Origin: Dermanyssus gallinae
Lineage: Eukaryota > Arthropoda > Arachnida > Mesostigmata > Dermanyssidae
Direction of reading: 5' to 3'
Assembly (NCBI GenBank): GCA_003439945.1
Contig: QVRM01006790.1
Coordinates: 53,741-117,740, forward strand
Length of the DNA: 64,000 bases
The notes beneath the pieces were generated by a model. It was not told the DNA's origin, did not search any database, and saw only the letters and a program-made list of their open reading frames with translations. Numbering within the stretch: the first letter of the stretch is position 1; each line of letters begins with the position of its first letter. The position numbers and the translations under genes are program-made. Positions 38,153 to 47,490 of the stretch are shown one piece after another.

Positions 38153-40548
38153 ATATATATATATATTTATGTATTCATATATATCTTACTCACGATCAGA
38201 ACCTAATCCTAAGTTGAACGACTGGAAACGTTTGTTACAACAACTTATAACCTTTATCCTAAGGTTTGGTTCACGGTCATGTCGCATTTTAAACACGGCT
38301 GCGTTATATGGGAGATTGCGCGGTTACATAGGTCGGGGTGTCGCTATATTCAAACTAATGGTTCACTTCTGTGCGCTTACACGCGCAAATTTTTATAGTC
38401 TCATCCACGAGTAATCCTATAAAACAGTAGAAGAGCGCTTTATAACGTGGTATGCTTTTTTTGTGTTTTTTACCCACTAAAAATAATTCAGTTTTATTCA
38501 CCATAAATTGGTAGTGTAGTACAAAAGTTCACATATCATTTTGTAGGCTGAGAATATCTTTAATACGTGGTGTGACTTTGATCTTATGTCCGTACTCTTA
38601 GAGAGAGATAGAGGAAGAGAGAAGAGCGATAGTCCATAAATCAAAGCGGTTGAGTTAGTGCGGGAAACGTTTTGAAAATAACGTTGTGAGGTTGAGGAAC
38701 TTTTGAGCGGCTCAGTGAGCTCCGTGACGGAGGCAGGAGCGTCTACGACAACTTTGCTTGAGGTAGGCCGTAAATATCAGTAATTAACAGAAAGAAGAAC
38801 AACCAAGATAGATTGTGCTTGTTGATGTGAACACCGCCCCTCAAAAGCACTATCTAGCTAGATAGGTGCTTTTGAGTTGTATTAGGATAAAATAGAATTT
38901 GGCTTTGTTCACAGACTCAATGGTGGCGGAGGCTGCTCGGATTCAGAGGAAGGAGTCTGCAAAGTCGCCTTGCTGTGTGGTTTTCTGGCTGCATGTTAGG
39001 TGTCTTATTGATGATTTTGATGCTTGCGATACGTTTAGATACAGGCCTTATTTGACATCTACGATTGCTTATTTGCACATCAAACAAGTTGTGATAATAT
39101 CCGTATGCTTACGGTTCGTAAATAAAATTCACAGTTACGGAGGGTTTGGCTAGATAACACATCTTCTGCTTAGCTTTTTTTCCAGGAATGGACACTCGTA
39201 ATCATACCTACGTGTTTGCACAAATATGGACTCCAGACAGGTGAGCACTATAAAAATCTAGAAAACACAATTGATTTATACAAACAAATGTTTATTACAT
39301 TTAAATCCTTTATGACGGAACAACAGAATAACATGATTACAAGCACAAATTTAGATTTGACTAGATTTCTGATTAGATTTCTGAGGTGTGCAGAAATTGT
39401 CTGTGCAGAAAAATCTAAGTCCTGCGTAACAATTGCGGTTGTCAAATGTTGATCCTTTGAGCGGATAGTCTAGATCTATGTTTTAAAACTAGACATTTCG
39501 AAACAAGAGACCTATCCCATCGTTACTGCACTTGCGGCTGCCGACCGCGTACTTCACAGCATACTGCTGTGCGGTCGGCGGAAGATGAGTTTGAGGGTGA
39601 ATATATTTGTAAGCCGTGAGCGTACAAAATGTATTTAACACTCGACGAAAAATATAATTTAATATCTAGATATCTATTGTGTGTAGCCGTGGAGAGACGC
39701 AGCTCCCTTGAAGGCCAAGTCAGATGGTGCCAGTCGTGGCTCACTAAGAGCTTCTCCGCGTTTCACTCGGAACGACGGATGGTGCCAAGAAGGTATAGCG
39801 ATGACAAATGAGATGCTAGTAGTTCAAATTTCTCTCATCTCGGTTAGCATGTGTGATGACGTGTCATTACGTTCAGCGGTCTAGCAGTCTAAAAGAACAC
39901 GTTTCAGTAGATCAGGTTGAGATGGCTGGCCAATATCTCGACGCTCAATTGCTGAAGGTCAACACCACATAGAAATTGAATTATTTGGTGACGTCAACAT
40001 TAAGACCGAACGAGATGAGTTTGTGATCAGAATTATGGAATCGCTAACGTCAATGTTTTAACTGAAGTTAGAGTGAGCTATCAGGAAAATATCAAGGGTG
40101 GAACCGGAGTGATGTGGTGGGAGTTACAGTAGACGAAACTGTTTTAGTCCCAGAGAATTCGTGATCTTTCGTGCGATGTAGTACATATACTATGTACTAC
40201 GAGTGTGTGTCTGCCGCTCCGGAAGAATCACTCCTGAATTATTCACCACAACAACGCGCCAGTACACCCTGCTTGCGTATTAATATACGCCTCATATTAA
40301 TGACAGCAAACTGCAATTTATCTTTTATCTCAACGATCATATTTATCTGATCTGGCTGCGCGCGACCATTCTGCTAGGTGATTAGAAACTAGATAGAACA
40401 GTGAGCTGAAACATTAGCTAATATTAAAGAAAATTTGCTGATTAAAACGGGGAGTGATTCAAACATCAAAAATGGTATAAATATATAATTTCAAAGTTTT
40501 TTGGTCTAATATCACAATTGAATAGAAGGCAATTTGTCATATCTACTA
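38153..40548. other. No gene recognised
   Basis: AT-rich unique DNA. Open frames are under 90 codons. A near-perfect palindrome lies at 38840-38876. Confidence 0.45.
38840..38876. repeat. Short palindrome (hairpin)
   Basis: CTCAAAAGCAC at 38840-38850 pairs fully with GTGCTTTTGAG at 38866-38876. The centre, TATCTAGCTAGATA, is itself palindromic, so the stem is almost continuous with a one-base offset. It has no T-run or gene beside it that would suggest a role. Confidence 0.85.
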
Positions 40549-41824
40549 TTAGGTAAGTCAAACAGTTCGTCGGCTTTCTGGGACCACATTTTTGAAATTC
40601 CCGCGCTCTGCAGCAGGGCCGCCTGAGAGTGCGGCTGGGTGTTTACATTCAGGAGCAGACCCGTGGCGGCGCGACGGTATACCGGTTCCAACTTTACCGT
40701 TTCGTTTGCGGAGTTGGCAGCTGTTTGCAATGGAGGACAAAAATACGCATTTTCGACACACTATGTTGTTCTCCTACCGTGAAGGCATAAGTGCAGCGCA
40801 AACAACCCGGAGGATATGTGCAGTCTACGGCGAAAACGCAGTACACAAATCCACAGTCGAAAAGCGATTCGCCCGTTTCAAAACTTCAATCTCGAAGATG
40901 AACCAAGGTCAGGACGACCCAATGTTGTGGAGACCGACGAAGTCATAAGCCTGGTTACTTCGAACCCAGGTTTGACCATAAAATAAATTGAAGATGTAAC
41001 GGGAGTCTCCCACGGAACCGTTCGGAATCGCCTCCATGATGCAGGTTTCTCGTGCAAGCGGAATATCTGGCTACCACACGACCTCAATGATAGGCAGCTT
41101 GAAGGGCGAGTCGATACCTGTCACGCACTCCTCCGGAAGAACTCGAATAATCCATTTCTGAGGAGATTGATAACCGGCGATGAAAAATGGATACTCTACA
41201 GAAACGTAACACAGAAAAGAAGTTGGGTACCCAGAGGTTCTCAGGCCGCAGCTATCCCTAAACCCGAAATTCGTCAGAAGAAGGTTATGCTGTGCTGCTG
41301 GTGGGACTGTAAGGGCGTCGTGTATTTTGAACTGCTTCCAATGGGTCAGACGATCAACTCCGTCGTCTAGTGCAGACAACTCGAAGATTTGAAGGCTGCA
41401 GTAGCAACGAAGCGCCCGGAATTGTCAAACAGGTGGGGCGTCACTTTTCAACATGATAAGGCGACACCACACAAAACTTTGGCCACCCGGCAAAAATTGG
41501 CATGGTTTGACTGGGATGTGCTGCCGCACCCAGCTTATAGTCCCGACCTCGCACCATCTGATTATCACTTGTTCAATTCTCTCCAGAACTCCCTTGATGG
41601 CACAACATTTGAATCTTTGGAAGCTATAAAAAATCACCTCACTCAGTATTTCGACGAGAAGGACAAGACGTTCTGGGAGAAAGGAATCATGAATCTACCG
41701 AGGCGATGGGCGAAGGTTATCGAACAAACGGTCAATATATCATTGAATAAAAATACTGTTGTCTGCATAAATAAAGCTCTTTAAAATCGGGTAAAAAAGC
41801 CGACGAACTTTTTGACTTACCTAA
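40549..41824 (+). mobile_element. mariner transposon, full length, defective
   Basis: Terminal repeats start TTAGGTAAGTCAAA at 40549 and end with its complement at 41824, and TA lies on both sides (40547-40548 and 41825-41826). Inner TIR bases (GTTCGTCGGCTTT) also match. At 1276 bp it has the standard mariner size. It holds one transposase gene in the plus direction and nothing else. Confidence 0.95.
40730..41784 (+). pseudogene. mariner transposase (broken)
   Basis: The start at 40730 (MEDKNTHFRH) fits the family: mariner proteins begin with a short helix-turn-helix segment like this, and no upstream sequence is needed. The frame YREGISAAQTTRRICAVYGE continues to about 40888, where a one-base shift moves it into LEDEPRSGRP. 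A TAA at about 40983 and a TAG at about 41368 (after TINSVV) interrupt the frame. Catalytic residues survive: TGDEKW near 41175, HDKATPH near 41450 (usually HDNARPH) and SPDLAPSD near 41555, the last two with mariner D34D spacing. The terminus LPRRWAKVIEQ is typical. Expected length is about 345 residues; this copy cannot make it. Confidence 0.94.
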
Positions 41825-42777
41825 TAATTGAATTAGCGAAGCGCGTAAGCTCTTTACGAGTTAGAACTTTTGTGTGTGGCAGTGTGTCTAAGAAGATATA
41901 ATGATACACTTTACATATGTCCGTGAGTAAGTTTGATCACAGCGCACCCTACCTTCAGGACGTAGAGTTGTTTAAGAGAGAGCAACTCAATGGTAGCTAA
42001 AGCAGGGAAATCACTGTTAGCTTTGTAAGAAGACACGAACGTGTCACTCGGAACTCCGATGTTTTGTGGCATGAAAGAGCTGCAAACGTTGATAGGTTTG
42101 AAGTTATCTCAAGCCAGTCGAGACGGTCGCTAAATACGAGTTCAAGACTTTTGTTCACGCAGAATTGAATTACATTGGCACAAAAAATGGCGCGCCATTA
42201 TTGATCACTCTAACTCTCTCCGGAATGAGTGGATTTAAACAGAACTCATTATGTTGTAGTGAAATTAAAAGAGAGGCGCAGCGAGTCGTAAACCGGTTTT
42301 ACCCTTGAGAGTTGCTCCTCAAAAAATTCCACGCTGTAGCTAGCACAATTTGCATCAACACGCACTAGAAGGTGCCGATGATCTTCATCGGCACAGCATG
42401 TTGCATGGAGGTCAGTTTCAGCACTGATAAATTGTAGAGTCACGTTATGTGGATGATGACGAGTATAGGATCTAGTGAAGATCATTTAGGAATACTACGA
42501 ATATCCTTGTATTCAAAATAGAGCGTGTGTTTTATTCCGGCTCGTATGCGACGATAGATCATTAAGAAACTCATCTATTCTCAAGCACTTTGAACAAAGC
42601 ATATATGCTCAAGAAGCATAGTTAGGACTTCGCAAGCAATACTGCCCAACCAGCTGAATTGGTTATGTAGTTGTACCCGGTTGTAGGGGTTTTCAACTGT
42701 TGGCTACAGCGGTTTCTGCTATTGTTTGGCGGGTAGTACGTTGCATCGTTTAATAACAATTTTGTAAATCATGTATG
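41825..42777. other. No gene recognised
   Basis: Unique-looking DNA; open frames are under 80 codons and no repeat family was seen. Confidence 0.45.
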
Positions 42778-42985
42778 TTGCGGCGTGGTCTAGGGACCTA
42801 ATACGCGGTTCGACTCCTGATCTTGATCGCATTTTCTGAGCTGACACGGTTGAGAGTCAGTGGTCATGCTGCCACAACGACTGTTGGGGAACCTCTAGAT
42901 ACCTCAACATGTCCGGTCCTCGATGCACTGAAGATAGCCTCAGTCATTCTAAGCCCGCAGGGTTGGGACGGATGATAGTCCAGAA
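42778..42985 (+). mobile_element. tRNA-derived SINE (family 1), copy B
   Basis: The head reads GCGGCGTGGTCTAGGGA (A-box-like, 42780-42795) and then GGTTCGACTCC (B box, 42807-42817), the promoter elements of a tRNA-derived SINE. The body from about 42840 to 42965 is the complement of the bodies of copies A, C and D. This is the only copy on the plus strand. Confidence 0.75.
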
Positions 42986-43242
42986 TTTAAAAAAAGCAGC
43001 CTCATTAAGACATTTCTATGGTGGAATTCAAGTGTGTTTTTTATGCTTTCGGTCTACTCAACGCTAATATGATGGATTTCACTCTGTTTATGAATGTGAC
43101 TACGTATTCCGTGTAACGATTAGAGGGATCGAGGGTTACTCTAAGAAGTGCTTTGTGCTTAATGACTATTTGTATTTTCTTGTTGTATTTTCTACGATCG
43201 CTAAGATTCGAGTGAAAAAATCTCCGTATGATTTCAGCCAGC

Positions 43243-43257
43243 AGTATGTTCTTGCAA
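43243..43257 (+). repeat. Target-site duplication, left
   Basis: AGTATGTTCTTGCAA here is repeated at 43600-43614 directly after a poly-A tail. The pair brackets a LINE insertion. Confidence 0.92.
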
Positions 43258-43600
43258 TGGCTCTTAGACCGGGAACCCCCGGTAACCTGTGAACAAATGG
43301 GTCAGGCCCTTCTGCAAGACACCCAAAGCTGGCACATCATAAAGGATTTTGCCGCGACGATTATTGAACAGAAAGATCTGGTGCAGACCGCGATGTGCGC
43401 TCTGATCACGCAACCCTAAGGAAGAAGTAGGGGTTGAAGTAATATTAAAGAATGGTTCCAGCTCCTCGCCTCTTCCTGAGGCCATTTAGGTGAAAGGTTT
43501 TTAGTGGGTATTATGCCAACAACATCGGCATCGAGTCCCACACTACCCGCTCTGGGTGTGCGTAAACGCATTTTTCCCTCTCACCATTAAAAAAAAAAAA
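43258..43600 (+). mobile_element. 5'-truncated R1-like LINE insertion with poly-A tail
   Basis: The insert begins inside a coding frame that reads VTCEQMGQALLQ, SWHIIKDFAATIIEQKD and stops near 43419. I recognise this as the end of an R1-like ORF2 (acidic and tryptophan-containing C-terminal helix). The 3' UTR holds GGTTTTTAGTGGGT and GAGTCCCACACTAC, and the insert ends in 13 A. A 15-bp target-site duplication flanks it. This is target-primed reverse transcription with strong 5' truncation. The same 3' UTR words occur at 46325-46370, so another copy of the tail lies there. Confidence 0.85.
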
Positions 43601-43614
43601 GTATGTTCTTGCAA
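43600..43614 (+). repeat. Target-site duplication, right
   Basis: AGTATGTTCTTGCAA, following the poly-A run (its first A may belong to that run). It matches 43243-43257. Confidence 0.92.
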
Positions 43615-43659
43615 AACCTTGTGGTAGACCTGCAGTCCTCGCGTACTTCATCAGAGCCC

Positions 43660-44040
43660 TCACCCTAGCGCCCGGCTACCGAATAAGGAGTGGAGCGGCG
43701 AATTGACTTTCCACACGACTCAGATCCTCACCGGACACGATGATTTCCTGTCATACTTGTTCAAAATTAAGAAAGCCACATCCCCATCCCGGAAGTACTG
43801 CCAAATCAAAACTGAACACACGCCTGCACATACCATTTTGTAGTGTTCGGCATGGGCCGGATCTATCTAGGGCTAATGACAGCATTCTAAGAACACTCGT
43901 ACAGCTTATAATTAGGTCACGTGGCAACTAGACCAGTATTGCTCGTACTATAGAGGATATACTACGCGCCAAAAAGAAGAAAAACCGTCCCTATATGACA
44001 AGAGCCCGCGGGACATTCCGGGATAGCTATATTTTTAAGT
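43660..44040 (+). pseudogene. R1-like LINE ORF2 C-terminal remnant
   Basis: The plus frame reads FHTTQILTGHDDFLSYLFKI, then SRKYCQIKTEHTPAHTIL, a TAG where glutamate is expected, then CSAW. The pattern LTGHGxFxxYL with a downstream C-Y/xxC-HT-C-W cluster is the C-terminal zinc-finger region of R1 and Jockey-group LINE ORF2 proteins. One cysteine is replaced (RKYC where the family has CxYC). A later frame reads IIRSRGN*TSIARTIEDIL, like the C-terminal helix of the LINE tail at 43258-43600. At least three disabling changes are present. The left boundary is unclear; the insertion at 43258-43600 sits just upstream. Confidence 0.72.
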
Positions 44041-44359
44041 AACTCTCTTTCTCCAATTGTTTCAAGTTATGCTTATGCAGTTCCCAATCGGATGACTGTT
44101 CTTTAGTGGGTTGGATCCTCATATTACCGGCCCACACTTGAAAATGGGTTTCCTGCAGTAGTGTCCGTGTGTGTGTACCGTAAACAAAAAGTCCACCCAG
44201 CCTTCCAGCTCTCCGGGGTCTTCTTTTTTCAGAATCTTTTCTAAGTGCCTGATCCCGATATAAGAAGCTATTCTCTTCTCTCCATTTTACCCAAGATCCG
44301 GCTAAAATGGCTCCGGTGTAACCAGTACCGTCTGCGCCTTGTTTAGTTATTTTCTTATT

Positions 44360-44605
44360 CTTCTTGGAGTTAAGTGTAGCTGGTCCCCACACCAATTCAT
44401 TATCTCAAATGCCTCGTTTGCTTGGTCCTCTAACAGATTTACGTTCTTCCCAGTGACTAAGATTGCCAGGTCGTCGGCACAGGCAGGGAACTCAACCTTA
44501 CGAGGCCTGCTCACCTCCAGCACGCTGTTGTACGCTACGTTTCAGAGCGTAGATCTTAGCACGGAACCTCGTAGTAGTACACAAGCAGTTATTGCGTAGT
44601 CTGGG
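44360..44605 (-). pseudogene. R1-like LINE reverse transcriptase fragment
   Basis: On the minus strand a frame reads LLRGSVLRSTL*NVAYNSVL, then PACADDLAILVTGKN and FEIMNWCGDQLHL. These match reverse transcriptase motif B (QGSVLGPTLWN) and motif C ((Y/F)ADD, here CADD) of R1-group LINEs. The tryptophan of motif B has become TGA, and the aromatic residue before ADD is cysteine. Frames on both sides (44027-44350 and 44606-44961, minus) look like further decayed parts of the same element but cannot be placed with confidence. It points toward the plus-strand remnant at 43660-44040, tail to tail. Confidence 0.78.
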
Positions 44606-45272
44606 ACTATTCTGCCTCTCCTTCTCGGTTCTTTGAGAAAAATAATTGAGTCTGGCCGCGAGTATCAACTCTCGAGGCCTTGGCAACCGTGTCGAGAAGG
44701 CAGATGGGCCTCTAGGCTGAGGCAGAGCCTGATTCCTTCCTTGGCTTCCCCGACCGTACTGGACGATATCCGGAAGGCCATCGACTTTGTGTGATCAGCG
44801 GCCGACGACAGACCTTTTTGACCAACTTCCTGGCTGTCGCGTGGTGAACAAAGTAGACCTGGAAGTGTGAGGTGCACTTTAAAGACATTAGCCGGCCGGC
44901 AGGCAGACCCAGTGTGGCCTGTTTCTTCATAGATCTTGTTATTTAGCCATAAGGTTAACACACCTGCTTTGAGGTTGCAACCTGTCCTCGTCGTCTGAAC
45001 TCTTACAGTGATTTCGTGGCCTTAGGTAAGAAACCTAAGAGGACGTACTATGTTTTAAGCTGAGGTACTTAAGCTGTGGCAAAGGACCAGGTTATGCTCC
45101 TGGTCCCACTAGGCATCCTTCGTGTGCCGCGCGGTCGTGATGGCAGGACCCGAGATCGTGTCATCCTTGGCCTAGGCTGTGAGCAGGGTTAAGGCAGTGT
45201 TGGATAGTAGTGGCTGGGCAGATTGTCGTCTTAATTTGACTTCCTTCCCGATGATAAAGCTAACTAGGACAA

Positions 45273-45461
45273 TTGGACAGCCCTACCGTTGCTGATAAAG
45301 CTAAACGACACGTCCTGCCTTGTCCGGCAATTGGAACTCTTCTGGACAACGAGACGACGTTCATAAGCACAGCACTACAGCTTGGTGTTGACCTAGCGTT
45401 GGCCCATCATGGCTTGTCATGCGCCTTGGGTACAGGCCGACGACAACATCACTCTCTTTAA
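45273..45461 (+). pseudogene. Retrotransposon protein fragment with HGLSC motif
   Basis: The plus frame reads AIGTLLDNETTFISTALQLG, VDLALAHHGLSC and then TGRRQHHS. It resembles the segment LRLGxxxC-HGLSC-xxGRxxRH that I recall from the same invertebrate retrotransposon proteins whose C-termini occur at 6440-7206. The CxxC-type residues that normally lie between LG and HGLSC appear deleted. No neighbouring part of the protein was found. The identification is from memory and moderate at best. Confidence 0.38.
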
Positions 45462-45723
45462 ATTACACTTTTAGTCGGGTATTGAAGTTTGCTGGCTTTT
45501 CGTGAATACTTCATTCAACGAGGAAATGCGTTCGAAATTCAACGAGAAAATGCAGCATCTGTTCGGGCTAATCCTGGGTTAGAAAACCCGTGACTACGTG
45601 TTCACGCGGAGACAATTATTCACTCCGAAGTGGTAACCTAACAGAGTTATATAAATAAGTTCTATATAAAAATATACATAAGTATAATACTGTTACATTT
45701 TAGAACACTATATTCATATTATA

Positions 45724-45775
45724 ACAGACACACATGTCTACCTCAGGAACACTGAGGTAGATGTGTGTGTCCTGT
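45724..45775. repeat. 52-nt hairpin
   Basis: Arms 45727-45745 and 45753-45771 pair over 19 positions (two G-U if read as plus-strand RNA) around the 7-nt loop GGAACAC. With one bulged C, four further pairs can extend it to 45724 and 45775. The right arm begins TGAGGTAG. Confidence 0.85.
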
Positions 45776-45800
45776 GCGACGCTGGCGAGTTTAAATTCCT

Positions 45801-45860
45801 CCACCGGTGGCATGATTGGTTTTCGCCAGTTGGCAACGTATAGCGTAAGACATTTTATCC
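45801..45860 (-). repeat. Dispersed repeat (family 4), copy A
   Basis: The complement reads ACGCTATACGTTGCCAACTGG, GAAAACCAATCATGCC and CCGGTGG, which matches 47386-47442 with few changes. It is followed, on the minus strand, by the hairpin at 45724-45775. Function and full length are unknown. Confidence 0.75.
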
Positions 45861-46481
45861 TGTAAAGCAAAGGAAAACAGAAGTTCGAATGGTACGAAAA
45901 GCCGCACCTGCGGTAACAATCGTAGTCCCCCGCTGAATAGTTGGAGAACTGAAAGTCTGCTAAGGGGGACACAGTACTGTCTAAAGCGGCCAGGCAACGC
46001 CTCTCTTTTTCTTCGGTTTACGTTTATTCGATGTACAATATCGGCTTGTGCGACGCAAGCAGGGATTTACAGGGATCAGGCAGATGACCCAATCACAACT
46101 AGATATGCAGTTTGACGAGCGATCTATGTTCAAGGATGCTGAGCTCAAAAGAGGGCTTTGATTTTGTGGAGGTTGTTACGAGAGCGAAGACAAAGATGAA
46201 GAAAGAAAGGCAACAACGCGTGGAGCGTCACCAGCAGACTGAAGATTGAAAGCCGGACCAGCGGCCGACCTACATACGCTAAAGCCAATACCACAAATAT
46301 CCCGGTTATGTAGGTTAGGGAATCACCAGGTTTTTAGTGGGTTTAAGAGTCCCACACTACTCATCTGTACGCCACGCCAGATGCTTGCTATATAGTGTCA
46401 TGCTATATTGCGTTAACTTAATTTATTTTGTTGAGCAGCCGTTGGCATTTGAATTTGAATGCGCGGGGGACCGCAAACGAA

Positions 46482-46501
46482 ATATATATATATATATATA
46501 T
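46482..46501. repeat. (TA)n microsatellite
   Basis: 20 bp of TA, next to the SINE-like copy at 46525-46590. Confidence 0.92.
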
Positions 46502-46524
46502 CTTAAGAGTGGCTCAACAGAATT

Positions 46525-46590
46525 TTAGCTCCCGATCTCCCGAATACATGGCAATGGCTTAGCCACACAACCATTGCACTACTGAATAAT
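46525..46590 (-). mobile_element. tRNA-derived SINE-like repeat (family 3), copy B
   Basis: The minus strand reads AGTAGTGCAATGGTTGTGTGG and then CCATTGCCATGTATTCGGGAG. The first part looks like a tRNA A-box region; the second matches copy A at 15676-15840. The B box after it is degraded. Confidence 0.5.
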
Positions 46591-47385
46591 TTTGCCACTT
46601 TTGCGACTTGCGGCTGTTAGCTCAACTAGTCTATCTTCCCGCTTACGTTGTTTATGAGGCTACTTTTAATTGTAGTGAAATGTTATTGTTGTTGTCGTCG
46701 TCGATATTCTCGTTGTTCTGACTGTTGTTGTTATCGTTGCTGTCGCTGCTGCTGCTATTACTCTATATCAATATTAACCTCACTTATCTGATCAGTTATT
46801 CATTGTAGACGTGCATTATAATTGCCGAAGAGCTGCCGGACGCGTCAGCTGCCAGCAGGAGCGCTAGCAGCAGCGGCGGCGGCGCCGACAGCATCAGCAG
46901 AAACAACAATAACAGTACCAATAGCAACAACAACAACCACAACAACACCGACTGGGAGCTTGCAGCTGACAGATGCTTATCGCCCGCCGCACACACGTTG
47001 CTGGCGCTGTTTGTTGTTGTTGTTGTTACTGTTGTTGTTGTCGTTGTTGTCGTTGTTGTTGTTGTTGTTGTTGTTGTACATTAGTAACACGGGCTTCCCG
47101 TTTCTCTTTTGCGTTTCCCAGGGCCTTCTGTTGCTGCACCGACTACTCCTATTGCTGCCACAGTAGCTGTCGAGATAGTTGTATAGAATAAATGTAAACG
47201 GAAGAAAAAGAGAGGCGTTGCCTAGCCGCTTTGGACCGTATTGTGTACCCCCCCCCACCTAGCAGAGTAGCTCTTAGTTCTTCATCTACTCAGCGGGAGA
47301 CGACGACTGACGCTACTACGATTGTTACCGCAGGTGCGGCTTTTCGTACTGCTCGAACTTCTGTTTTCCTTTGTGTAACAGGGTC
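46591..47385. other. No gene recognised; GTT/CAA arrays
   Basis: GTT-rich (46682-46760, 47009-47077) and CAA/CAG-rich (46865-46945) blocks on the same strand can pair with each other as inverted sequences. Open frames across them are repeat translations. Confidence 0.5.
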
Positions 47386-47490
47386 GAATGTTCTCACGCT
47401 ATACGTCGCCAACTGGCGGAAACCGATCATACCATCGGTGGCGGTGTGGTGTAGTGTCGGACTCGAACTCGGTGGCTAGACACATTTCCA
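47386..47490 (+). repeat. Dispersed repeat (family 4), copy B
   Basis: Shares about 55 bp with 45801-45860 in inverse orientation. After it comes GGTGTGGTGTAGTGTCGGAC and TCGAACTCGG, which resembles a degenerate tRNA-like promoter, so this may be another SINE. Confidence 0.6.
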
